Source: Hymenobacter siberiensis (GTDB taxonomy: Bacteria; Bacteroidota; Bacteroidia; Cytophagales; Hymenobacteraceae). From it: a DNA stretch of 64,000 nucleotides. The notes under the pieces were generated by a model, which made no database searches, was not told where the DNA came from, and worked only from the letters and a program-made list of their open reading frames with translations. Shown here piece after piece: positions 45,717 through 54,038 of this stretch. How positions within the stretch are numbered: position 1 is the stretch's first letter; each line of letters begins with the position of its first letter. The position numbers and the translations under genes were made by a program. Location: contig NZ_JAHLZZ010000001.1 of assembly GCF_018967845.1 (NCBI RefSeq), positions 4,588,001 to 4,652,000 of the forward strand. Direction: 5' to 3'.

Positions 45717-46474
45717 TACGGCAGCGCCGAAAATGTGGCGGCCGCTACCGCCGCCTGGCCCGGGCGCAGCACCTGCGCCGCGCCGCCCTGCACGATGATG
45801 GCGGCCCGCGCCAATCCCAGAAACAAGCCGTGCTCCACCATCCCGGGAATGGTTTTCAGCGTGAGGGCCAACTCGGCCGGATTCTCAATTTTCTCAAAAT
45901 AACAGTCCACCAGCAGGTTGCCCTGGTCGGATTGGGCCAGGTCGGCAGGGCGCAGCTTGTCTGCCCGCACCACGGGCGCACCGCCCAGGGCGGCCACGGC
46001 GTCCATCACCCAGGGCAGGGCGAAGGGCACCACTTCCAGCGGCAGCGGGAACCGGCCCAGCTGCGCCACGGCCTTCGACGAATCGGCCACGATGAGCAGG
46101 TAATCGGAAGCGGTGGCAATGACTTTTTCGCGCAGCAAGGCCCCGCCCCCACCCTTAATGAGGCGCAGCTGCGAGTCGAGCTCATCGGCCCCGTCCACGG
46201 TCAGGTCGAAGCGCAGGCCGCGCCGGGGCTCCAGCATGGGGATGCCCACGCGGCGGGCCAGCTCATCGCTCGCTCGCGAGGTAGCCGTGGCCTGAATGCG
46301 CAAGCCGCCCTCGCGCACCCGCTGGCCCAGCAGCTCAATAAACGGCGCGGCCGTGCTGCCCGTGCCCAGCCCCACCACCATGCCATCGCGTACCCAACCG
46401 GCGGCGGTGGCGGCAACGAGTTGTTTTTCCTGAGCGAGCTGATGCTGCTGCTGCTGGGTTTCGGGGCTTGACAT
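45716..46474 (-). CDS. rpiA: Ribose-5-phosphate isomerase A
   Basis: A 252-residue enzyme that interconverts ribulose-5-phosphate and ribose-5-phosphate. Characteristic loops: GLGTGSTAAPF (residues 35-45), TVDGADELDSQLRLIKGGGG (about 93-112) and ALLREK with the catalytic Glu. The gene lies about 4.5 kb from gnd-zwf-pgl on the other strand, completing the route to ribose-5-phosphate. It is coupled to the downstream EamA exporter. Confidence 0.96.
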   Translation of the reverse strand: MSSPETQQQQHQLAQEKQLVAATAAGWVRDGMVVGLGTGSTAAPFIELLGQRVREGGLRIQATATSRASDELARRVGIPMLEPRRGLRFDLTVDGADELDSQLRLIKGGGGALLREKVIATASDYLLIVADSSKAVAQLGRFPLPLEVVPFALPWVMDAVAALGGAPVVRADKLRPADLAQSDQGNLLVDCYFEKIENPAELALTLKTIPGMVEHGLFLGLARAAIIVQGGAAQVLRPGQAAVAAATFSALP

Positions 46475-46501
46475 GGAGCTTGGAGCGTTTGGTGATAACC
46501 A

Positions 46502-46536
46502 GAAGCGCCCCCGCAGCCAGGCTGCGGGGGCGCTTC
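46502..46536 (-). terminator. Hairpin between the SDR gene and rpiA
   Basis: A perfect 17-bp stem GAAGCGCCCCCGCAGCC with a 1-nt spacer, 22 nt after the stop of the minus-strand SDR gene. It has no long T run, so it may act as an attenuator or weak terminator ahead of rpiA. Confidence 0.6.
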
Positions 46537-46558
46537 GCCAACAATTGGGTGCCCGAAA

Positions 46559-47275
46559 TTACGGGTTTGTCGACCACATACCGGCCTCTTTAATAAAAAT
46601 GCGACGGTTCAGCTTCAGTTGCGACACCATGAACTCGGCCAAATCCTCAGGCTGCATCACCTTGTCGGGGTTACCGTCGGTGAGCTTGTTTTCGAGGGCC
46701 AGTGGCGTGGCTACCGTGCTGGGCGTGAGGGCCGACACGCGGATATTGTGCTTGCGCACCTCCTGCATCAACGACTCGGTGAGGCCCAGCACCGCGAACT
46801 TCGAGGCGCTGTAGGCGCTGCTGCCAGCGGCAGCGCGCTGCCCCGACGTGGACGAAATATTGATGATATCGCCGGTCTGGCGCGCAATCATCACCGGCAG
46901 CACGGCGCGGGTCACGTAGTACGTGCCCATCAGGTTCACCTGAATGATGTGCTCCCACTGCTCGGGCTCCATCTCCAGAAACTTGGCAAACGTGCCAATG
47001 CCGGCGTTGTTGATGAGGATGTCAATGGGGCCCAGCTCCTGGTGGATTTTAGCCACGGCGAGATTCACGGCGGTGCGGTCGGCCACATCGGCCACGGCCG
47101 TAATGACAGTGCCACCGGCGGCAATAATCTCGGCCGCTACGGCTTGCAGGTCACTATCGGTGCGGGCCAGTAGGCCTACGTGCACGCCTTCAGCGGCCAG
47201 CGCCAGGGCCACCGAACGGCCAATGCCTTTGCCTGCGCCCGTAACGAGGGCGACTTTTCCTTGGAGGGATTCCAT
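46559..47275 (-). CDS. SDR-family 3-ketoacyl-ACP reductase-like oxidoreductase
   Basis: A 238-residue short-chain dehydrogenase. The cofactor loop is TGAGKGIG (residues 12-19), then NNAG (about 87-90). The catalytic Ser is in ISSTSGQ and the Tyr and Lys are in YSASK. The sequence is FabG-like, but the family is broad and the substrate is unknown. The ATG at 47275 is used; the 37 residues upstream come from the short palindromic repeat near 47342. Terminator downstream. Confidence 0.9.
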   Translation of the reverse strand: MESLQGKVALVTGAGKGIGRSVALALAAEGVHVGLLARTDSDLQAVAAEIIAAGGTVITAVADVADRTAVNLAVAKIHQELGPIDILINNAGIGTFAKFLEMEPEQWEHIIQVNLMGTYYVTRAVLPVMIARQTGDIINISSTSGQRAAAGSSAYSASKFAVLGLTESLMQEVRKHNIRVSALTPSTVATPLALENKLTDGNPDKVMQPEDLAEFMVSQLKLNRRIFIKEAGMWSTNP

Positions 47276-47341
47276 GTTTTTTCGGGGGTTGTGAAGGGGT
47301 AGAACCAGCTTTGGGGCCGAAAGGTTGGGGCACTTCCGTTT

Positions 47342-47368
47342 GTCATGCAGAGCGTAGCGAAGCATGAC
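47342..47368. repeat. Short copy of the GTCATGCAGAGCGCAGCG palindrome
   Basis: GTCATGCAGAGCGTAGCGAA ends GCATGAC, forming a 27-nt palindrome. It lies between mrdA and the SDR gene and matches the outer arms of the longer copies. Confidence 0.7.
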
Positions 47369-47392
47369 GGTCAGTTTACGTCGCACGTCGTC

Positions 47393-49252
47393 CTACATCC
47401 CGTGCAGATGCTTGGTGAAGTCGCCGTACATCACCCAATCTTCCCAGCGCTTGCGGTGCGGGGCCACTTTGCCGCGGAGGTATTTCTCAATCATCAAACC
47501 AGCGGCCGGGGCAGCGCTGGTGCCCCCAAAGCCACTGTTCTCGATGAACACGGCAATAGCAATTTTGGGGTCCTGCACCGGGGCGAAGGCCGCAAAGGTG
47601 GCGTGGTCGAAGCCGTGGGGATTTTGCACGGTGCCGGTTTTGCCGGCCATCGTGATGCCGTATTGCGAGAGCGAGGCCAGGTTGCCGGTGCCGCCGTTGC
47701 CGTCCACCACCATCTCCATGCCGGGGATGATGTACTTGAACAGTGTCGTGTCCACGGCCGTGTAGTGCTTCTGCTGGAACTCGGGCAGCGGCCCGCCCTG
47801 GCCAATGCCGCGCACGAAATGCGGCGTGTAGTAATAGCCCCGGTTGGCAATGGTGGCCAGCACGTTGGCCATCTGCAAACCGGTGATACCGATTTCGCCC
47901 TGCCCGATGCTGAGTGAGTACACGTTGCGGAAGCTCCAGCGGTGCTGGCGGTTGTGCTTCTTATCGAAAAACTTCTGGTCGTAGAACTCCGGCGACGGAA
48001 TCAGGCCGCGCTTTTCCTGGCTCATGTCCACGCCCAGCTTTTCGCCCAAGCCGAAGGACTTCACCATTTTCTGCCACTGCGCCAGCCCAATGTGGGCATC
48101 GTCGTACTTGTTCTTGGCCTGCCCGCGCTGCACCACAGCCCGCAGCACCTGGTAGAAATACGGGTTGCAGCTGTTTTTGATGGCGAGACTGACGTTGGCC
48201 GGATACTCGTGGCGGTGGGTGCATTTCACCAGCTTCTGGTTGCACTCGAATCCCGTGCTGGGCTGCACCACGCCCAACTGCAAGGCTACCAGCTCATTCA
48301 CCAGCTTAAACACCGAGCCTGGCGGATAGGTAGCCATCAGCGGTCGGTCGAACAGCGGTCGGTCGGGGTTATTGAGCAGGGTCATGTAGCGGTTGCCCGA
48401 GCCCTTGCCCGTGAGCAGCTGCGGCTGGTAGTGCGGGGCCGAAACGAAGGCCAGAATCTCACCCGTCTTGGGGTCGATGGCCACAATGGAGCCGCGCCGG
48501 CCCGCCAGCAGCTTCTCCCCATACGCTTGCAATTCTGCGTCGATGCTCAGATGCAGGTCTTGCCCGGCCACCGACAGCGTGTCGAACTCGCCACCGCGAA
48601 ACTTGCCTTTTTCGATGCCGCGCACGTTCACCATCTTGTACTGCACGCCGCGCCGGCCCATCAGCGTCTGCTCGTAGTAAGATTCCAGGCCCGAGATGCC
48701 CACGTTCTCGCCGGGCTGATACTTGGCGTATTTGGGCTTTTCGAGAAAAGCCGGCGTGATGGCCCCCACGTAGCCCAGGGCGTGGGCCAGGTTGGGCGTG
48801 CGGTAGGCCCGCGCCATGCGCGTCTGGGTGCGGAAGCCCGGGAAGTCGCCCAGCTTATCCAGAATAACCGCCAAATCGGCCGTCGTCAGGTTTTGCAGGA
48901 TAGGCGAGGGCTTCACGCGCGAATACTTTTTGGCCGCTTTCAGGCTGGCGCGCAGGTCTTCCAGCGGTATTTGCAGCAATTCGGCAAAGCGGAGCGTGTC
49001 GAGCTGCTGCACTTCGCGGGGCACCACCACCAGGTCGTACACCGGCGTATTCTGCACCAGCGGCAGGTTTTTGCGGTCATAAATCAGCCCCCGGTACGGA
49101 ATCTGCACCAGGCGCTGCAAGGTGTTTTTGTCGGCGGCCAGCTTATACGTCCCGTCCAGCACCTGCATAAAAAACAGACGGGTGAGGAAGATGAGGGCCA
49201 CCAGTAAAAAGATGCCCTGCACCACGTATTTACGGCCTTCGAGGTATTGCAT
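47393..49252 (-). CDS. mrdA: Penicillin-binding protein 2
   Basis: A 619-residue class B transpeptidase that crosslinks peptidoglycan during elongation. It has a membrane anchor (about residues 10-30), a dimerisation domain and a transpeptidase domain. The active site is PPGSVFK (S-x-x-K near residue 307), K-S/N-C-N is seen as KNSCN, and K-T-G is AGKTGT. The gene follows mreD on the same strand. rodA, often next, is not found here; the next gene is an SDR. Confidence 0.96.
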   Translation of the reverse strand: MQYLEGRKYVVQGIFLLVALIFLTRLFFMQVLDGTYKLAADKNTLQRLVQIPYRGLIYDRKNLPLVQNTPVYDLVVVPREVQQLDTLRFAELLQIPLEDLRASLKAAKKYSRVKPSPILQNLTTADLAVILDKLGDFPGFRTQTRMARAYRTPNLAHALGYVGAITPAFLEKPKYAKYQPGENVGISGLESYYEQTLMGRRGVQYKMVNVRGIEKGKFRGGEFDTLSVAGQDLHLSIDAELQAYGEKLLAGRRGSIVAIDPKTGEILAFVSAPHYQPQLLTGKGSGNRYMTLLNNPDRPLFDRPLMATYPPGSVFKLVNELVALQLGVVQPSTGFECNQKLVKCTHRHEYPANVSLAIKNSCNPYFYQVLRAVVQRGQAKNKYDDAHIGLAQWQKMVKSFGLGEKLGVDMSQEKRGLIPSPEFYDQKFFDKKHNRQHRWSFRNVYSLSIGQGEIGITGLQMANVLATIANRGYYYTPHFVRGIGQGGPLPEFQQKHYTAVDTTLFKYIIPGMEMVVDGNGGTGNLASLSQYGITMAGKTGTVQNPHGFDHATFAAFAPVQDPKIAIAVFIENSGFGGTSAAPAAGLMIEKYLRGKVAPHRKRWEDWVMYGDFTKHLHGM

Positions 49253-49276
49253 GGGTAATTTAAATTCTCCCGAACG

Positions 49277-49358
49277 TCATGCTGAGCCTGCCGAAGCATC
49301 TCTACCGCAATAGTAAATAATTACTTGAGCGGTAGAGATGCTTCGGCAGGCTCAGCAT
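49277..49358. repeat. Long palindrome, GTCATGCTGAGCCTGCCGAA type
   Basis: 30-bp arms (49279-49308 and 49329-49358) run from ATGCTGAGCCTGCCGAAGCA to TCTACCGC, with a 20-nt AT-rich loop containing AGTAAATAATTACT. It lies between mreD and mrdA. It is a variant of the family at 50881, 58786 and 61916. Confidence 0.85.
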
Positions 49359-49385
49359 AACACTCTATATCAATCAACTAAACAA

Positions 49386-49913
49386 CTAGCTCCTTCCCCG
49401 GCGCACCGGAAAAAACAGCAGCTGCACAATCAACAGCGCGAGGCTGGTAAAGAGTGCACTCACCAACATTTTCCCCAGCGTGGTGCCAAAATACCGGAAG
49501 CTGCCCAGCTCCAGCAGGAAAAACGCGGCGTGGTGCAGCACTACCAGCAGCGTCATGTACACGCCAAACCACTGCCAGCCCATCTGGTGCACGTTCACGG
49601 CGTCGGCGCTGTCGTAGCCGTCGCGCGGGGTGAGCAGGCGCAACACCCACGGCCGCAGAAAGCCCAGCAGCACCGCCGCCGCCGCGTGCAGTCCGCCCGT
49701 GTCGTAAAAAATATCCATCGTGAGCCCCATCGCAAACGAGAGCAGGAGCTGCACCACGATGGGCGTGGTGATGGGCAAAAACAGCAAAAAGCCCAGGTAG
49801 AAAAAGCACCAGCCCAAATCAAACAGCACCAGCCGGCTGATTAGCAAAACGTGCACGCCCGCATACAGCACGAAGCGCAGCACCTGCAAAAAAATAAACC
49901 GCAGGCCGCTCAT
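49386..49913 (-). CDS. mreD: Rod shape-determining protein MreD
   Basis: A 175-residue membrane protein with five or six predicted helices, of the MreD family by length, hydropathy and place. The ATG at 49913 overlaps the end of mreC by 4 nt (ATGA), so translation is coupled. It works with MreC and PBP2 in the elongasome. Confidence 0.9.
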   Translation of the reverse strand: MSGLRFIFLQVLRFVLYAGVHVLLISRLVLFDLGWCFFYLGFLLFLPITTPIVVQLLLSFAMGLTMDIFYDTGGLHAAAAVLLGFLRPWVLRLLTPRDGYDSADAVNVHQMGWQWFGVYMTLLVVLHHAAFFLLELGSFRYFGTTLGKMLVSALFTSLALLIVQLLFFPVRRGRS

Positions 49914-50848
49914 GGATGCGCCCCTCCTTTCGGCAGCATGCCCGTGTGGGTTTCCAGGGTGTCGCGCTCGGGCTTGTTGCGGTTGGTCACGATGTACACG
50001 TAGGTCAGATTGGCAAAATTGACGCCCAGCTTCACCCGGATGGTCCAGAAATTCTTGTCCGGCTCCTTCACAAAGGAGTCGATGGTGCCAATGAAAATGC
50101 CCTCGGGGAATACCGAGTTGTAGCTCGACGTGAGCACTGTATCTCCCTTCACCAGCTTGGTTTCGCGCAGCACGTTGTCGAGCAGCGCGTGGGTGGGGTC
50201 GTCGCCCTGCCACTTGATGGTGCCAAACGTGCCATCGCGCTTGATTTTGGAGGCAATGCGGGTTTGCGAATGCAGCAGGCTCGTGACGGTGGCATAATGC
50301 GCGCTCACCACTTTCACGCGGCCCACTACGCCCCCGGCCGCCACCACGCCCTTACCGGGCACCACGCCATCGGCGCTGCCCACGTTCAGCGTGAGATAGT
50401 TATCAACATTATGCAACATATTGTTGATAACCCGGGCCGGAATAAGTGGATAACTCGGGTCGCGGGCCGCCACCAGCTGCTGCCCCAGCAATAAGGTGTC
50501 GGGCCTGGTTGCCGGCCGCTGGTAGCGCACGCGCTTCAGCGAATCGGCGCGGGCCGGGGCCAGGGCCACCGAATCGGCCTCGCGGCGCGTCGAATCGGCC
50601 GGAAAAAGCTGCTGGCGGAGGGCAGCATTTTCGGCGGCCAACTGCTGGTTCATCTCGGCCAGCTGGAAGTAGTCCAGTATCTGGGTGCGGCGGGCCAGCA
50701 CCATGCCCGCGTATGAATTGGCCGAATTAAAAAACGCCGCCCGCTGATATGAATTACTGGTAATGAATAAATACAGGCTGATTATTTCCAATAAGCCAAA
50801 TACCAGCGCCCCGCGAAAGCGAAATAGGAAAAGAAATAGATTCCGCAC
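49910..50848 (-). CDS. mreC: Rod shape-determining protein MreC
   Basis: A 312-residue protein with one N-terminal membrane helix (about residues 10-30), a coiled coil (about 60-85, AEMNQQLAAENAALRQQLF) and a C-terminal beta-rich domain (VVAAGGVVGRVKVVSAHYAT). It sits in the periplasm and links MreB to PBP2. It follows mreB, with a long palindrome in the 145-bp gap. Confidence 0.95.
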   Translation of the reverse strand: MRNLFLFLFRFRGALVFGLLEIISLYLFITSNSYQRAAFFNSANSYAGMVLARRTQILDYFQLAEMNQQLAAENAALRQQLFPADSTRREADSVALAPARADSLKRVRYQRPATRPDTLLLGQQLVAARDPSYPLIPARVINNMLHNVDNYLTLNVGSADGVVPGKGVVAAGGVVGRVKVVSAHYATVTSLLHSQTRIASKIKRDGTFGTIKWQGDDPTHALLDNVLRETKLVKGDTVLTSSYNSVFPEGIFIGTIDSFVKEPDKNFWTIRVKLGVNFANLTYVYIVTNRNKPERDTLETHTGMLPKGGAHP

Positions 50849-50880
50849 GGAGGTATTTTACTTTTTATCGGAGAACATAG

Positions 50881-50974
50881 AACGTCATGCAGAGCGCAGC
50901 GAAGCATCTTTACCGCTGTAGTAAATCTGATTACTTACGCAGTAAAGATGCTTCGCTGCGCTCTGCATGACGTT
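50881..50974. repeat. Long palindrome, AACGTCATGCAGAGCGCAGC type
   Basis: Perfect 33-bp arms (50881-50913 and 50942-50974) with a 28-nt loop containing AGTAAATnnATTACT. It lies between mreB and mreC. It belongs to the same family as 49277, 58786 and 61916. Confidence 0.88.
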
Positions 50975-50993
50975 CAACTATTATCATCTTGAG

Positions 50994-52019
50994 TTACGTC
51001 AGCAACACGCCTTTGAAGGCCTGGATGTCCTTAATAGCCTTGCCCGTGCCGCGCACCACGGCGCGCAGCGGGTCTTCGGCAATGTGAATCGGCAGCTTGG
51101 TTTTGGCGGCCAGGCGCTTGTCCAGGCCACGCAGCAGGGCGCCGCCGCCGGTGAGGTGAATGCCGTTTTCGTAGATATCGGCCGACAATTCGGGCGGCGA
51201 AATTTCGAGGGCTTTCAATACCGCTTCTTCAATTTTAGCTACTGATTTGTCGAGGGCAATGGCGATTTCCGAAAAGGTTACTTTGATAACTTTCGGAATG
51301 CCCGTCATCAGGTCGCGGCCGCGCACTTCGTGGTCGGGCGGCGGCACGTCGAGCTCGGTGAGGGCCGCACCAACTTCAATTTTGATGCGCTCGGCCGAAC
51401 GCTCGCCGATGAGCAGGTTGTGCTGCCGGCGCATGTAGTCGAGAATATCCTGATTGAACACATCGCCGGCCGTTTTAATGGACTGGTCGCACACGATGCC
51501 CGACAGCGCAATTACCGCGATTTCGGTGGTGCCACCTCCGATGTCGATAATCATCGAACCGACGGGCTGCTGCACGTCGATGCCAATGCCAATGGCAGCG
51601 GCCATGGGCTCCTGAATCATCCAGACTTCCTTGGCTCCGGCGTGCTCGGCGGAGTCGCGCACAGCGCGCTTCTCTACCTCGGTAATACCCGACGGAATGC
51701 AGATGACCATGCGGTGCGAGGGCTGAAACAGCCGCTTGCGCGTGTCAATCATCTTAATCATGCCCTTAATCATTTCCTCGGCGGCGTGGAAATCGGCAAT
51801 CACGCCGTCCTTCAGGGGGCGAATGGTACGGATGTTATCGTGCGTTTTTTCGTGCATCTGCTGGGCCTGGCGGCCCACGGCGATGACTTTATTAGTAGTG
51901 CGGTCTTTGGCGATGATGCTCGGCTCATCCACCACGATTTTATCGTTATGAATAATGAGCGTATTGGCCGTACCCAGGTCGATGGCGATGTCGCTGGTCA
52001 GGAAATTAAAGAAACCCAT
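50994..52019 (-). CDS. mreB: Rod shape-determining protein MreB
   Basis: A 341-residue actin homologue that forms filaments under the inner membrane and organises cell-wall growth. It shows phosphate-binding IDLGTANTLI (residues 13-22), IDIGGGTTEIAVIA (about 163-176) and LTGGGALLRG near the C-terminus. The ATG at 52019 (MGFFNFLTSD) is the family start; the longer frame to 52307 comes from a palindromic repeat. A -7 box TACCTTTG lies 55 nt upstream. Confidence 0.97.
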   Translation of the reverse strand: MGFFNFLTSDIAIDLGTANTLIIHNDKIVVDEPSIIAKDRTTNKVIAVGRQAQQMHEKTHDNIRTIRPLKDGVIADFHAAEEMIKGMIKMIDTRKRLFQPSHRMVICIPSGITEVEKRAVRDSAEHAGAKEVWMIQEPMAAAIGIGIDVQQPVGSMIIDIGGGTTEIAVIALSGIVCDQSIKTAGDVFNQDILDYMRRQHNLLIGERSAERIKIEVGAALTELDVPPPDHEVRGRDLMTGIPKVIKVTFSEIAIALDKSVAKIEEAVLKALEISPPELSADIYENGIHLTGGGALLRGLDKRLAAKTKLPIHIAEDPLRAVVRGTGKAIKDIQAFKGVLLT

Positions 52020-52073
52020 TGAGTTAGCTGCAATAAGGCGGAGTCCGGTTTTAGGGCCGGGCAGAATAATGTG

Positions 52074-52081
52074 CAAAGGTA
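52074..52081 (-). promoter_or_regulatory. Bacteroidota -7 box of mreB
   Basis: Minus-strand TACCTTTG, 55 nt before the mreB start. No clear -33 TTG. Confidence 0.4.
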
Positions 52082-52120
52082 CGGAAGGTTTGCGCGGGGT
52101 TGGTGCTACCGCACAACGAC

Positions 52121-52305
52121 CAGCTCCCCTCCTTATTTTAAGGGGGGGGGACATTTCAGCAAAGCTGAAATTGGGGTGGTGCATTGGTCGAACGACGGCC
52201 GAACGGCTTGCGCAGGCGTTGCGCCGGCTTCGTTCGACCAATGCACCACCCCCGTTTTTACTTCGCAAAAACTCCCCTCCTTTAAAAAGGAGGGGAGTTT
52301 TGTTC
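52121..52305. repeat. Nested inverted repeat between purH and mreB
   Basis: Outer CTCCCCTCCT motifs occur at both ends. Inside is a 23-bp perfect inverted repeat GGGGTGGTGCATTGGTCGAA (52173 on) mirrored at 52230-52252. The right part also forms the purH terminator. Confidence 0.8.
52267..52300 (-). terminator. Intrinsic terminator of purH
   Basis: A long stem AAAACTCCCCTCCTTT with a 2-4 nt loop, A and T runs on either side, 19 nt after the purH stop. Confidence 0.85.
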
Positions 52306-52318
52306 AACTGCCTCAGCC

Positions 52319-53854
52319 TTAGTGCTTGAAATGCCGCACGCCGGTGAGCACCATGGCCATACCCAAATCATCGCAGGCCTTAATGCTGTCGGCATCCTTA
52401 ATGGAGCCGCCGGGCTGCACCACGGCGCGGATGCCAGCCGCGCCGGCAATTTCCACGCAGTCGGGGAAGGGGAAGAAGGCGTCGGAAGCCATCACGGCCC
52501 CGTCCAGGTCGAAGCCGAAGGTGCGGGCTTTTTCGATGGCCTGGCGCAGGGCATCCACGCGCGAGGTCTGGCCCACGCCAGAGGCCAGCAGCTGGCCGGC
52601 CCGGGCCAGCACGATGGTGTTGCTCTTGGTGTGCTTGCAGATTTTGCCGGCGAAAACGAGGGCGGCCGTTTCCTCTTCAGTCGCGGCCGATTGGGTCACG
52701 GTGCGGAAATCAGCGGCAGTTTCGGTCTGGCGGTCGGCATCCTGCTCGATAATGCCGTTGAGCAGGGTTTTGACCAGCTTCTTCGGGAACTCAACGGGCT
52801 TTTGCAACAGCAGAATACGGTTTTTCTTGCTCTGGAGCACCGGCAACGCATCAGCGGCGAAGCCGGGGGCGATAAGGACTTCGAAGAACAGCTGGCTGAG
52901 CTCGGCGGCAGTGGCCGCGTCTACCTCCTTGTTTACGATGATGACGCCGCCGAAGGCCGACGTTGGGTCGCAGCTCAGGGCATTCACGTAGGCCTCGCGC
53001 AGAGTGGCAGCCTGGGCCACGCCGCAGGCATTGGTGTGCTTGAGAATGGCGCAGGCCGGCTCGCCATCGGTGAATTCGGCCATGAGGGCCACGGCGGCAT
53101 CCACGTCCACCAAATTATTGTAGCTCAGCTGCTTGCCGTGCAGCTGGTCGAACAGGGCCGTGAGGTCGCCGTAGAACGTGCCGGCCTGGTGCGGGTTCTC
53201 GCCGTAGCGCAGGGGCGTGGCGGGCTGGGCGCTGAGGCGGAGGGCGCTACCGGCTACGGCCGTGCCCTGGCTCATGTAGTTGAAAATTTCGGTGTCGTAG
53301 TGCGAGGTGGTGGCGAAAGCGGCGGCGGCGTAGTGGCGGCGGTCTTCGATGTCAGTCGCGCCGTTTTTGGCGGTGAGCAGCTCGGTGACGGCCGCGTACT
53401 GGTCGCGGCTGCTGATTACGAGCACGTCGCGGAAGTTTTTGGCGGCGGCACGCAGCAGCGAAATGCCCCCGATGTCAATTTTCTCGATGACGTCCTGCTC
53501 TTCGGCCCCGCTGGCTACGGTTTCTTCGAAAGGATATAAATCAACCACTACCAGGTCGATGGGCGGAATATCGTGCTGCTCGGCTTCGGCGAGGTCGCCC
53601 ACGTCGTGCCGGCGGTGCAGAATACCACCAAACACCTTGGGATGCAGCGTTTTCACGCGGCCACCGAATACTTCGGGAAAGCCGGTGAGGTCTTCCACGG
53701 CGGTTACTTCGGCACCCTCTTCTTCGAGGAATTTCTGGGTGCCACCAGTGGAGTACAGCGTGACGCCGTGCTGGCGCAATACCTGCACCAGCGGGGCCAG
53801 CCGGTCTTTGTGATACACGGAAAGCAACGCAGCGCGAATGGGACGGGACGACAT
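52319..53854 (-). CDS. purH: Bifunctional AICAR transformylase/IMP cyclohydrolase
   Basis: A 511-residue enzyme that performs the last two steps of IMP synthesis. The N-terminal cyclohydrolase domain (RAALLSVYHKDRLAPLVQ, YSTGGTQKFLEEEG, GGRVKTLHPKVFGGIL) is followed by the transformylase domain (LRYGENPHQAGTF, ACAILKHTNACGVA with the catalytic Lys-His, QPGGSIKDADSI). The ATG at 53854 (MSSRPIR) is the family-like start; an in-frame ATG at 53878 would add eight residues. It is the first gene of a minus-strand run with mreBCD-mrdA, though separated from mreB by a terminator. Confidence 0.95.
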   Translation of the reverse strand: MSSRPIRAALLSVYHKDRLAPLVQVLRQHGVTLYSTGGTQKFLEEEGAEVTAVEDLTGFPEVFGGRVKTLHPKVFGGILHRRHDVGDLAEAEQHDIPPIDLVVVDLYPFEETVASGAEEQDVIEKIDIGGISLLRAAAKNFRDVLVISSRDQYAAVTELLTAKNGATDIEDRRHYAAAAFATTSHYDTEIFNYMSQGTAVAGSALRLSAQPATPLRYGENPHQAGTFYGDLTALFDQLHGKQLSYNNLVDVDAAVALMAEFTDGEPACAILKHTNACGVAQAATLREAYVNALSCDPTSAFGGVIIVNKEVDAATAAELSQLFFEVLIAPGFAADALPVLQSKKNRILLLQKPVEFPKKLVKTLLNGIIEQDADRQTETAADFRTVTQSAATEEETAALVFAGKICKHTKSNTIVLARAGQLLASGVGQTSRVDALRQAIEKARTFGFDLDGAVMASDAFFPFPDCVEIAGAAGIRAVVQPGGSIKDADSIKACDDLGMAMVLTGVRHFKH

Positions 53855-54038
53855 AAAACGGGCGAAAAAACTGGGCATAATTACCGCCACGAAGGTACGC
53901 CCGGCCTTAGCCTGCCGTCTGCGGGCAGTGTTACCGAATTATTACCACCGCGCCCGGCGGCTGCAAAATCAGCGCTGGCCGAACACTGCGCCACTTTGAT
54001 AAGTATAGCAAAGCACCCTGCTTTACCCATTCTAGCAC

